A stretch of 64,000 nt of DNA from UBA7067 sp051880615. GTDB taxonomy: Bacteria; Bacillota; Clostridia; Oscillospirales; Acutalibacteraceae. The notes under the pieces are model-generated. The model was not told the DNA's origin. It worked only from the letters and a program-made list of their open reading frames with translations, and did not search any database. How positions within the stretch are numbered: the stretch's first letter is position 1; each line of letters starts with the position of its first letter. Location of the stretch: the NCBI GenBank assembly GCA_051880615.1, contig JBJEOH010000028.1:1-64000 (forward strand). Reading direction: 5' to 3'. Positions 50,690-59,012 of this stretch are shown here, piece by piece. Both the position numbers and the translations under genes were made by a program.

Positions 50690-51082
50690 TTGTTAAAATT
50701 ACCTGTTTGTCCTTATTGCAATGCAATTTACAGATATAAGGATGTTAAAAATATAACGCATATAAATAAATGCGAATGTCACCACTGTAAAAGGAAATTT
50801 ACGGTTTCCTATATAAAAGGCAGAGCTGTTATTTTGATTGTAACAGCGGTGCTTCTGATAGCTCTTAATCTGATTATGCTAAATTTTTTAAACGGCGTAA
50901 CCATTCTTGGATGTCTTATATTAGCCGCCGTATTTATAAGCCTTGCGGTAATACTTTTTCCGTTTACTGTGAGATTCAAAAAAATTGACGGCGAGAAAAT
51001 AGAGGAAAATATAAATCCCGAAAACAGAAAAATCAAGAGGTCTCAGAAAAATAAAATCAGAAAGAATAAAAAGAACAGATAG
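50690..51082 (+). CDS. Zinc-ribbon membrane protein of unknown function, second of the pair
   Basis: The 130-residue product repeats the plan of its neighbour: LPVCPYCNAIY and CECHHCKRKF (two CxxC pairs), then two hydrophobic helices (AVILIVTAVLLIALNLIMLN and ILGCLILAAVFISLAVILFP), then a short, very basic tail ending KKNR. It starts with TTG behind AAGGAAG. It is 12 bases from the first copy and 46 bases before gyrB. It is probably a duplication in this lineage. Confidence 0.8.
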   Translation: MLKLPVCPYCNAIYRYKDVKNITHINKCECHHCKRKFTVSYIKGRAVILIVTAVLLIALNLIMLNFLNGVTILGCLILAAVFISLAVILFPFTVRFKKIDGEKIEENINPENRKIKRSQKNKIRKNKKNR

Positions 51083-51128
51083 TCGGATAATTCAATCTTT
51101 ATGAATAAGTCGGTACAGGAGGATAAAA

Positions 51129-53126
51129 ATGGATAATAATATTGAGAACAATAATGTTGAGAATGTTGAAAACAGCACTGAAGTGATTGACAATATGGAA
51201 ATCACCGCAACCGAAAATGAATACGGTGCCGATGAAATTCAGGTTTTGGAGGGTCTTGAGGCAGTTCGTAAGCGACCGGGAATGTATATTGGTTCCACAG
51301 GCGCAAGAGGACTTCATCATCTTGTTTACGAAATTGTTGATAACTCAATCGATGAAGCACTTGCAGGATATTGTACAAAGATTGATGTTGAGATTCTGCC
51401 CGATAATATAATCAAGGTATCTGATAACGGCAGAGGTATTCCTGTTGGTATTAACTCTAAAATGGGAATACCTGCTGTTACTGTTGTATTTACCGTACTT
51501 CATGCAGGCGGTAAGTTCGGCGGAGGCGGATATAAGGTGAGCGGCGGCTTGCACGGTGTAGGCGCTTCTGTTGTAAACGCACTGTCCGAATGGCTTGAGG
51601 TAAAGGTTTATGACGGTGAAAATATATACTTTCAGAGATATGAAAGAGGAAATATCATAAACGATCTTGAAATAATAGGTCAATCGGAAAGAAAGGGTAC
51701 TGAGGTTACATTTAAGGCTGATCCTGAGATGTTCAAGGAAACGCTTGAATATGACTTTGAAACACTTGAAACAAGGCTGAGAGAACAGGCTTTTCTGAAT
51801 GCAGGCTTACATATTGAGCTTAAGGACGAAAGAGACCCCGAAAATATTGTAACGGGAAACTACTGCTACAGCGGCGGTATAAAGAGCTTTGTTGAATATA
51901 TACACAAGAAAAAGTCACTTGAGGTTGTTCACGACGATATTATATATTACAGCGCAAATGCCGATGACGGAAACGCCTTTGTTGAAATTGCAATGCAGTA
52001 CAACGAAAGCTACAACGAGTGTATGTTATCGTTTGCAAATGATATTCACACAACCGACGGCGGTACTCACGAGGATGGATTCAAGCGTGCTCTTACAAGA
52101 GTAATGAACAACTACGCAAGAAAGTTTAAAATTCTTAAGGATAATGACAAGAATTTAGCTGGCGAGGATGTAAGAGAGGGTCTTACCGTAATTATCAGCG
52201 CAAAGCTGAAGGAAGCTCAGTTTGAGGGACAAACAAAGGCAAGACTTGGTAATATTGAAATCAGAGGACTTGTAGACAAGCTTGTAAGCGAAAAATTAAG
52301 CGTTTATCTTGAGGAAAATCCTGCAACGGCAAAGGCAATCTTTGATAAGGCGCTTGCCGCGTCAAGAGCAAGAGAAGCGGCAAGAAAGGCAAAGGAAAGC
52401 GTTCGACGCAAGAGTGCAATGGAAAATGCGGCTCTGCCCGGTAAGCTTGCCGACTGTCAGTCGAGAAATCCCGATGAAACCGAAATTTACATAGTAGAGG
52501 GTGACTCGGCAGGAGGCTCGGCTAAGGGCGGCCGTGACAGAAGATTTCAGGCTATTCTGCCGTTGTGGGGCAAAATGCTGAATGTTGAAAAGTCAAGACT
52601 TGATAAGGTTTACAGCAATGAAAAGCTTTTGCCTGTTATTACTGCTTTGGGCGCAGGCATAGGCGATGAGTTTGATATAAGCCGTTTGCGTTACGGTAAG
52701 GTTATTATTATGGCGGATGCCGATGTTGACGGTTCTCATATAAGAACACTTTTGCTGACATTTTTCTTCCGCTTTATGCGTCCTCTTATTGAGGAGGGTC
52801 ATGTTTTTCTTGCACAGCCACCTCTTTACAGAATAACAAAGGGCAAGGAGCATAAATACGCTTACTCTGATGAAGAGAGAGACGCAATACTCAAAACCAT
52901 TGAGGGTAAGACGGAAATTCAGCGATATAAAGGTCTTGGTGAGATGGACTCTGAGCAGCTTTGGGAGACAACAATGAATCCCGAAACAAGAATTATGCTC
53001 AAGGTTGAGCTTAATGACGCAGAGGCTGCCGACGAGATTTTCACAATTCTTATGGGTGACAAGGTTGAGCCGAGAAGAGAATTTATAGAGAAAAACGCAA
53101 GATATGTTACAAATCTTGATATTTAA
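51129..53126 (+). CDS. gyrB: DNA gyrase subunit B
   Basis: The 665-residue ATPase subunit is slightly longer than usual because of a 30-residue Asn/Glu-rich N-terminal extension. It has the GHKL N-box EIVDNSIDEALAG, DNGRGIPVG and GGLHGVGASVVNALS. The TOPRIM domain has EGDSAGGSAKGGRDRRFQAIL and ADADVDGSHI, and the protein ends in the gyrase C-terminal fold. It starts behind CAGGAGG. gyrA follows after two other genes, a non-adjacent arrangement. Confidence 0.98.
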   Translation: MDNNIENNNVENVENSTEVIDNMEITATENEYGADEIQVLEGLEAVRKRPGMYIGSTGARGLHHLVYEIVDNSIDEALAGYCTKIDVEILPDNIIKVSDNGRGIPVGINSKMGIPAVTVVFTVLHAGGKFGGGGYKVSGGLHGVGASVVNALSEWLEVKVYDGENIYFQRYERGNIINDLEIIGQSERKGTEVTFKADPEMFKETLEYDFETLETRLREQAFLNAGLHIELKDERDPENIVTGNYCYSGGIKSFVEYIHKKKSLEVVHDDIIYYSANADDGNAFVEIAMQYNESYNECMLSFANDIHTTDGGTHEDGFKRALTRVMNNYARKFKILKDNDKNLAGEDVREGLTVIISAKLKEAQFEGQTKARLGNIEIRGLVDKLVSEKLSVYLEENPATAKAIFDKALAASRAREAARKAKESVRRKSAMENAALPGKLADCQSRNPDETEIYIVEGDSAGGSAKGGRDRRFQAILPLWGKMLNVEKSRLDKVYSNEKLLPVITALGAGIGDEFDISRLRYGKVIIMADADVDGSHIRTLLLTFFFRFMRPLIEEGHVFLAQPPLYRITKGKEHKYAYSDEERDAILKTIEGKTEIQRYKGLGEMDSEQLWETTMNPETRIMLKVELNDAEAADEIFTILMGDKVEPRREFIEKNARYVTNLDI

Positions 53127-53137
53127 TTAAATTTAGA

Positions 53138-53200
53138 GTGAAGAGTTGAGAGTGGAGAGTGAAGATGTGGTTGTCGCAGCTTCGCTGCTCTTAAATGAAT
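53138..53200. repeat. Dispersed intergenic repeat, copy 2
   Basis: It resembles copy 1 at 38323: AGAGTGAAGAGTTGAGAG, then TGGTTGTCGCAGCTTCG and CTGCTCTTAAAT. The core GCAGC-TTC-GCTGC is a perfect small hairpin. This copy has an extra internal GTGGAGAGTGAAGA. Confidence 0.65.
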
Positions 53201-53343
53201 AATAACTTGCAACCGGGCAGTGAGTTCGTAGGGAACGATCTTGACCGTTCCGTGATAGTCGCAGTTACTACGATTTTAAATAAAAACTTACCACTAACCA
53301 CTAATAATTATTCTTTATTAAAATTAAAAGGAGGCAGAGGAAA

Positions 53344-54060
53344 ATGGCAGAAAGCTCGGTTGACGATATTTTGAGTGAGTTGAACAGTCTGAAAAAAGAC
53401 AGCAGTGAAGCGGGATTTTCCTCCTCTGCTGACGGTCAGTCAGACGATTACAGCAATTTTTTCGGCGAGGATGAAAGCTTTGACAGCGTTGACGAGCTGA
53501 GAAACAGAATCAAAGATGAAAAAAGGGAAAAGCAGGAGTCAAAGGATAACGACAGGAAAAGAGTTTATCTCAGCACTGATTTTATTCTTGAAGAAAACGA
53601 GGTCCTTGAAACTCTAAAAAGAGCAGGAATTTACAAAACACAGGGAAACCGTGCTATTCTGTATACTGTGATTATGGCTATAGGCGCGGTTGGATTTGCG
53701 TTGTCCTGCTATTACGGCAACAACTACAACTGGTTGTTCTTCAGCATACTTTGTGTTGTTATCATAGGAGCAATATGGCTTGTACCTATTTTACATCTGA
53801 AAAAGCTTGCTCGTGAAAATACAACGGGCGATTCAATAAGACTAAAGATTACAAATGAGGATATAACGCAGAAATCGGGCGACAAGGAATGGATTATTCC
53901 GCTTGATAAAACAGGAACTCTCGAAATAGGTGACGAGATTATTATTATCCGCACATATCACGGTCAGATGTTTACAATTCCGAAGAGAAGTATAGATGAA
54001 GAAATATACAAAAAGGTTTTGCAGGTTTTAAAGAACGGCACAGAGCCTTATGATGAATGA
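53344..54060 (+). CDS. Membrane protein with YcxB-like C-terminal domain
   Basis: The 238-residue protein has an acidic, Ser/Asp-rich N-terminal 80 residues, two hydrophobic helices (about 100-120 ILYTVIMAIGAVGFALSCYY and 125-147). Its C-terminal beta-rich domain (SIRLKITNEDITQ, WIIPLDKTG, QMFTIPKRSI) resembles YcxB-like/bPH domains. Start behind AGGAGGC. Its stop overlaps the thioesterase start, so the two are co-translated inside the gyrB-gyrA interval. Function unknown. Confidence 0.75.
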   Translation: MAESSVDDILSELNSLKKDSSEAGFSSSADGQSDDYSNFFGEDESFDSVDELRNRIKDEKREKQESKDNDRKRVYLSTDFILEENEVLETLKRAGIYKTQGNRAILYTVIMAIGAVGFALSCYYGNNYNWLFFSILCVVIIGAIWLVPILHLKKLARENTTGDSIRLKITNEDITQKSGDKEWIIPLDKTGTLEIGDEIIIIRTYHGQMFTIPKRSIDEEIYKKVLQVLKNGTEPYDE

Positions 54061-54496
54061 AAAAGGTGATATTTTGATTTCACAAAGCAAAATAACGGTT
54101 CGCTATGCAGAAACAGACAAGATGGGTATAGTTCATCATTCAAATTACCCTGTGTGGTTTGAAATAGCGAGAACCGATTATATCAAAAAGCTCGGTGTTC
54201 CGTATTCCGTTTTGGAGGAAAAGGGACTTATGCTGCCGCTTATTGATTTAAGCTGTCACTATATCAAGCCTGCATATTACGAGGACGAGGTTGTTATAAG
54301 CGCCTGCGTTTCTTTCTTGCATTATGCGAAGATTGAATTTTCTTATACAGTTATGCGAGGCGATGAGCTTTTGACAACAGGAAAGACAAAGCACGGCTTT
54401 GTTGACAGCAAAACTTTTAAGCCGATAAATGCTAAAAAATTCGATCCGGAATTATTTGAAGCATTGAAAAGAAATATAGAAAAAATTGACGGATAA
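54050..54496 (+). CDS. Acyl-CoA thioesterase (YbgC/FadM hotdog family)
   Basis: This 148-residue single-hotdog protein has the family active-site segment YAETDKMGIVHHSNYPVWFE, which includes the catalytic Asp-x-x-Gly-x-x-H pattern. Such enzymes hydrolyse short- or medium-chain acyl-CoA thioesters, and the exact substrate is unclear. The frame can start at ATG 54050, overlapping the previous gene, but the better ribosome binding site (AAAGGTGAT) precedes TTG 54074, which would give a 140-residue protein. gyrA follows. Confidence 0.9.
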   Translation: MMNEKGDILISQSKITVRYAETDKMGIVHHSNYPVWFEIARTDYIKKLGVPYSVLEEKGLMLPLIDLSCHYIKPAYYEDEVVISACVSFLHYAKIEFSYTVMRGDELLTTGKTKHGFVDSKTFKPINAKKFDPELFEALKRNIEKIDG

Positions 54497-54519
54497 TATT
54501 GATAAGAGGTGTGACTGAG

Positions 54520-57024
54520 TTGGATAACAGTGAATATTTAGAAAAAAATTCAAAAATTATTGATGTTGATATTAATAAGGAAATGAAAAAATCCTTTATG
54601 GAATATTCAATGTCTGTAATTGTGTCGCGTGCTTTGCCGGATGTAAGAGACGGCTTAAAGCCGGTACACAGAAGAATTTTATACACAATGTTTGAGCAGA
54701 ATCTTACACCTGAAAAAGCTTACAGAAAATGCGCCGATACAGTCGGAACCGTTCTCGGAAGCTATCACCCACATGGTGACGCATCGGTTTATGACGCTCT
54801 CGTAAGACTTGCTCAGGATTTTTCAATGAGATATACTCTTGTTGACGGACACGGTAACTTTGGTTCTGTAGACGGTGACCCGCCTGCTGCTTACCGTTAT
54901 ACCGAGTCTAAAATGAGTAAAATATCGGTTGAAATGCTCACCGATATTGATAAAGAAACGGTCGACTTTATGCCAAACTACGATGACCGTAAAAAAGAGC
55001 CGACCGTTCTTCCGTCACGCTTTCCAAATCTTCTGGTAAACGGCTCAAGCGGTATAGCTGTAGGTATGGCTACAAATATTCCGCCGCATAACCTCGGTGA
55101 GGTTATTGACGCTATCTGCTGTCTTATTGATAATCCCGATGCCGAGCTGTCTGATTTGATGGAATATATCAAGGGACCCGACTTTCCGACGGGCGCACAG
55201 ATAATGGGCAGAAGCGGAATAAGAGCCGCATATGCTACAGGCAGAGGAAAGATTATTGTAAGAGCCAAGGCTGAGATTGAGGAGCAGAAAAACGGCAGAT
55301 TTAAGATTATAGTTTCTGAGCTTCCGTATCAGGTCAACAAGGCAAGACTTATTGAGAGTATTGCAGACCTTGTAAAGGAAAAAAGATTAGAGGGAATTAC
55401 AAATATAGAGGACCATTCCGACAGAAACGGAATGCATATTGAAATTGATGTAAGACGCGACGCATCGCCACAGATTGTATTAAACAAGCTTTACGCGCTT
55501 TCGCAAATGCAGGTAACCTTCGGCGCAATTATGCTCGCTATTGTAAACGGAGAGCCTAAAATTTTGACGCTCAAGGAAATGCTTCAGCATTATATTGATT
55601 TTCAGGCTGAGGTTATAACAAAAAGAACAATCTTTGATTTGAGAAAGGCAAAGGAAAGAGCTCATATATTAGAGGGTTTGAAGATTGCCCTTGACTATAT
55701 TGACGAGGTAATCTCAATTATCCGATCATCAAAGGATCAGTCAACTGCAAGACAAAGACTTTCCGAGCGATTCGGTCTTGACGATGTTCAGACACAGGCT
55801 ATTGTTCAGATGCGTTTAGGACAACTGACAGGCTTGGAGCGCGGCAAGATAGAAGATGAGCTTGCAGCTTTGGAAATAAAAATAGCTGACTTTGAAGATA
55901 TTATTGCTCATAAAGAAAGAGTATTCGAGATTTTAAAGGAAGAAATCCTCGTTATAAGAAATAAATATGCCGACGAGAGAAGAACAGAGATTCAGTCTGT
56001 CAGCGGAGAGGTTGATATTGAGGATCTTATACCAAAGGAGGACTGTGTATTAACTCTGACGCAGTTTGGCTATGTCAAGCGTCTTGCCGCCGATACATAC
56101 CGCACTCAAAAGAGAGGCGGCAGAGGAATCAGCGGAATGACCCGCCGAGAAGAAGATGTAGCCAGCGAAATGTTTATAATCAACAGCCACGATTATGTGC
56201 TGTTCTTTACAAACAGAGGACGCGTTTACAGGCTAAAATGTTATGAAATTCCTGAGGGCAGCCGTACCTCAAAGGGTATGAACATTGCAAACCTTATTCC
56301 TATTTCAAGCGATGAAAAGGTTACCTCGATGATAAAGGTTGAGCAGTTCAGAGATGATAAGTATCTTATTATGGTAACTAAAAAAGGACTTATCAAGAGA
56401 ATTGAGCTTAACGCCTACAATACGACAAGAAAGGGCGGAATTATTGCCCTTGAGCTTAACGAGAGCGACGAGCTTGCATGGGTAAGAATGACTGACGGCG
56501 GTGAAGATGTTATTGTTGCTACAAGGCAGGGTATGGCTATCCGCTTTAAGGAAAGCGATGTTCGACCGATGGGCAGAACAGCAAGAGGCGTTAAAGTTAT
56601 GTCGCTTAAAGACGGCGATGAAATTGTTGGAATGACAACCGTCAGGGACAGCGGTCTTATTCTCACCGTTTCTGAAACCGGCTACGGCAGGCTGTCGGAT
56701 ATATCAAATTACCGTGTTCAGTCAAGAGGCGGTAAGGGTCTTAAAAATTATCATGTTGACAAATACGGCGCAGTTGCAGCACTCAGCGTTGTAAGTCTTG
56801 ACGACGATATTATTCTTATTTCAGACGATGGAGTAATTATCAGAATTGAGGCAAAATCAATCAGAATCTGTGCACGCCCAAGCAAGGGTGTAACAGTAAT
56901 GAAGCTTAAAGAGGGCAGCAAGGTGGTAACGATGGCGACTGTTCCTCACGATGAAAATGAGGAAACGGTAAAGGCTGAGGATGATGCAGACGACAGCGAC
57001 GAGTCGGATGATAATGACGAGTAA
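54520..57024 (+). CDS. gyrA: DNA gyrase subunit A
   Basis: The 834-residue breakage-reunion subunit has the active-site Tyr in AYRYTESKMS and the quinolone region HPHGDASVYDALVRLAQ. A GyrA-box QKRGGRGISG (glycine-rich, gyrase-defining) and a six-bladed C-terminal propeller follow, then a strongly acidic tail (DADDSDESDDNDE). I chose TTG 54520, well spaced from AAGAGGTG, over TTG 54499. The residue that corresponds to E. coli Ser83 is Ala here. Confidence 0.97.
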   Translation: MDNSEYLEKNSKIIDVDINKEMKKSFMEYSMSVIVSRALPDVRDGLKPVHRRILYTMFEQNLTPEKAYRKCADTVGTVLGSYHPHGDASVYDALVRLAQDFSMRYTLVDGHGNFGSVDGDPPAAYRYTESKMSKISVEMLTDIDKETVDFMPNYDDRKKEPTVLPSRFPNLLVNGSSGIAVGMATNIPPHNLGEVIDAICCLIDNPDAELSDLMEYIKGPDFPTGAQIMGRSGIRAAYATGRGKIIVRAKAEIEEQKNGRFKIIVSELPYQVNKARLIESIADLVKEKRLEGITNIEDHSDRNGMHIEIDVRRDASPQIVLNKLYALSQMQVTFGAIMLAIVNGEPKILTLKEMLQHYIDFQAEVITKRTIFDLRKAKERAHILEGLKIALDYIDEVISIIRSSKDQSTARQRLSERFGLDDVQTQAIVQMRLGQLTGLERGKIEDELAALEIKIADFEDIIAHKERVFEILKEEILVIRNKYADERRTEIQSVSGEVDIEDLIPKEDCVLTLTQFGYVKRLAADTYRTQKRGGRGISGMTRREEDVASEMFIINSHDYVLFFTNRGRVYRLKCYEIPEGSRTSKGMNIANLIPISSDEKVTSMIKVEQFRDDKYLIMVTKKGLIKRIELNAYNTTRKGGIIALELNESDELAWVRMTDGGEDVIVATRQGMAIRFKESDVRPMGRTARGVKVMSLKDGDEIVGMTTVRDSGLILTVSETGYGRLSDISNYRVQSRGGKGLKNYHVDKYGAVAALSVVSLDDDIILISDDGVIIRIEAKSIRICARPSKGVTVMKLKEGSKVVTMATVPHDENEETVKAEDDADDSDESDDNDE

Positions 57025-57048
57025 TAAAATTTAAATTAAATTTATATA

Positions 57049-57095
57049 GCGGGTGCAATGCGGCATTTTATGTCTTTGGCACCCGCTGTTTTTTT
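57049..57095 (+). terminator. Terminator of gyrA
   Basis: The stem GCGGGTGC...GCACCCGC with an internal loop is followed by seven T residues, about 25 bases after the gyrA stop. Confidence 0.85.
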
Positions 57096-57128
57096 AGATA
57101 AGTATTTTCTAGATTGGAGAGATGAAAA

Positions 57129-58733
57129 TTGGATATGATGATAGGTGTAATTGTAGTCGCAATAATTATTATTACCTGTGTGTTTGCAAATAAGCTTACA
57201 TCAAAGCTGGGTATTCCCGTTTTGCTTGCTTTTTTATTTTTGGGAATGATTTTCGGTTCCGACGGCTTTTTTAAAATCCCATTTGATAATTACGGATTTA
57301 CAGAGCAGATTTGCACGGTTGCTTTGATTTTTATAATATTTTACGGCGGCTTTGGTACAAATTGGCGCGAAGCAAAGCCTGTTGCTGTAAGGTCGCTTTT
57401 TCTGTCGTCTGTCGGAGTTGTGATTACGGCAGGACTGACGGGCATATTCTGTCATTTTGTTTTAAAAATTGACTGGATGATGAGCCTTTTGCTCGGAGCG
57501 GTTCTCAGCTGTACTGATGCAACCTCGGTGTTTAATATTCTGCGTTCAAAAAAATTGGGCTTAAAATACGGCACAGCCTCAATGCTGGAGCTTGAAAGCG
57601 GCAGCAACGACCCTTGGGCTTATATGCTGACGGTGGTTCTTATTTCACTTGTAAAAACAGGCGGCGAAATAGATGTGTGGTCAGTTGTGTATATGTTTTT
57701 CGCACAGATAGTATACGGAGCAGCAATCGGCGTGGTTATTGCAATTTTGGGTGTGCTTGCGCTGAAGTATATTCGATTTGTTGGAGAACAGTTTGATTGC
57801 CTTTTTCTTGTCGCTGTTGCACTGCTGGCATATGCCGTGCCTGATGTGTTGGGCGGTAACGGATATTTAAGCGTTTATATTGTCGGAATAATTATCGGTA
57901 ATGTTAAGCTTAAAAACAAAAAGGGTATGGTCAATTTCTTTGACGCTATAACGGGGCTTTTACAAATGCTAATATTCTTTATTCTCGGTCTTTTGTCCAA
58001 TCCGTCACAGATGCCGCAGGTTCTTATTCCGGCGCTTTGCATATTTGTTTTCCTCACATTTATTGCACGACCGCTTGCAACTATGGGTATACTCTCGGCT
58101 TTTCGCTCAAAGCTGAAGCAACAGATTCTTGTTTCATGGGCGGGTTTAAGGGGAGCGACATCAATAGTTTTTGCAATACTTGTTATTGTAAGCAATACAT
58201 ATATCAAAGATGATTTTTTCAATATTGTTTTTTGTATTGTTCTTTTGTCTGTGGGTATTCAGGGAACACTGCTGCCGTTTTTATCAAAAAAGCTCAATAT
58301 GATAGACAAAAACGAAAATGTAATGAAAACCTTTACAGACTATTCAAACGAGAGTAATGTGAAATTTATCAGCGTCGAGATAAGTCTAAATCACAAATGG
58401 GCAGGGCAGAAGATAAAAAATATCACTCTGCCGCCACAGACCAGAATTGTACTTATCAAACGAAACTCTGAGAATGTTATCCCTGTCGGGAAAACTGTTT
58501 TACAAAGCGGAGATGTGCTTATTTTGAGTACCACAGGCGTAAAAACAGAAGCGAATGTGAACCTTAAGGAGATAGAGCTTGACTCAAAGAATAAATGGTG
58601 CGGAAAGCGGTTGTGTGAGATAAAATTTGACAGCTGTATTGTTGTTTTGATTAAGAGAGGAAATATATCGTTTGTGCCTGTCGGTCAGACGCGACTGCAC
58701 GAGAATGACACGGTTGTTGTTATTGATGAGTGA
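57129..58733 (+). CDS. CPA1-type potassium or sodium/proton antiporter
   Basis: This 534-residue protein has about 12 membrane segments in the first 390 residues. These include the ion-binding region LSCTDATSVFNILRSKKLG, then LELESGSNDPWAYML and SWAGLRGATSIVFA. Two cytoplasmic TrkA-C (RCK-C) domains follow (about 410-470 and 475-533). This is the NhaP2/CvrA layout linked to K+/H+ exchange regulated by a ligand. It starts with TTG behind GGAGAGATG. ATG alternatives lie two and three codons later. It is a single gene between terminators. Confidence 0.9.
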   Translation: MDMMIGVIVVAIIIITCVFANKLTSKLGIPVLLAFLFLGMIFGSDGFFKIPFDNYGFTEQICTVALIFIIFYGGFGTNWREAKPVAVRSLFLSSVGVVITAGLTGIFCHFVLKIDWMMSLLLGAVLSCTDATSVFNILRSKKLGLKYGTASMLELESGSNDPWAYMLTVVLISLVKTGGEIDVWSVVYMFFAQIVYGAAIGVVIAILGVLALKYIRFVGEQFDCLFLVAVALLAYAVPDVLGGNGYLSVYIVGIIIGNVKLKNKKGMVNFFDAITGLLQMLIFFILGLLSNPSQMPQVLIPALCIFVFLTFIARPLATMGILSAFRSKLKQQILVSWAGLRGATSIVFAILVIVSNTYIKDDFFNIVFCIVLLSVGIQGTLLPFLSKKLNMIDKNENVMKTFTDYSNESNVKFISVEISLNHKWAGQKIKNITLPPQTRIVLIKRNSENVIPVGKTVLQSGDVLILSTTGVKTEANVNLKEIELDSKNKWCGKRLCEIKFDSCIVVLIKRGNISFVPVGQTRLHENDTVVVIDE

Positions 58734-58742
58734 TACATAAAA

Positions 58743-58780
58743 AAATCGGGGCGATTAAATTCATCGTCCCGATTTTTTTA
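58743..58780. terminator. Bidirectional terminator between convergent genes
   Basis: The stem AAAAAATCGGGGCGA / TCGTCCCGATTTTTTT lies between the antiporter and the minus-strand gene at 58790, with runs on both sides. Confidence 0.85.
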
Positions 58781-58789
58781 TATCTGTTA

Positions 58790-58975
58790 TTATTTCAGCA
58801 GCTTGTCGTCACCGTAATAATCCCTGTCGCTTAAATCTTCAGGCTTTGCGTCAAGGTTATCTTCGCTGCTCTTGAACATCTGAGCTCCGAAATGGTAGCC
58901 GTGCTTTGCGGAATTTTTCATATATATAAACATAATCACAAAAGCCACAACCAGAAGAATAATGATTGCCCACAT
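58790..58975 (-). CDS. Small single-pass membrane protein
   Basis: This 61-residue protein has an N-terminal membrane helix (residues 2-19, WAIIILLVVAFVIMFIYM) followed by a hydrophilic, acidic tail with KSSEDNLDAKPEDLSDRDYY. The start ATG 58975 follows AAGGAGCTGTCA. It is 37 bases downstream of the lipoprotein gene and may belong to the same transcript. No family recognised. Confidence 0.65.
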   Translation of the reverse strand: MWAIIILLVVAFVIMFIYMKNSAKHGYHFGAQMFKSSEDNLDAKPEDLSDRDYYGDDKLLK

Positions 58976-59012
58976 TATAATGACAGCTCCTTATTTATTT
59001 TATTTGTCAGAT

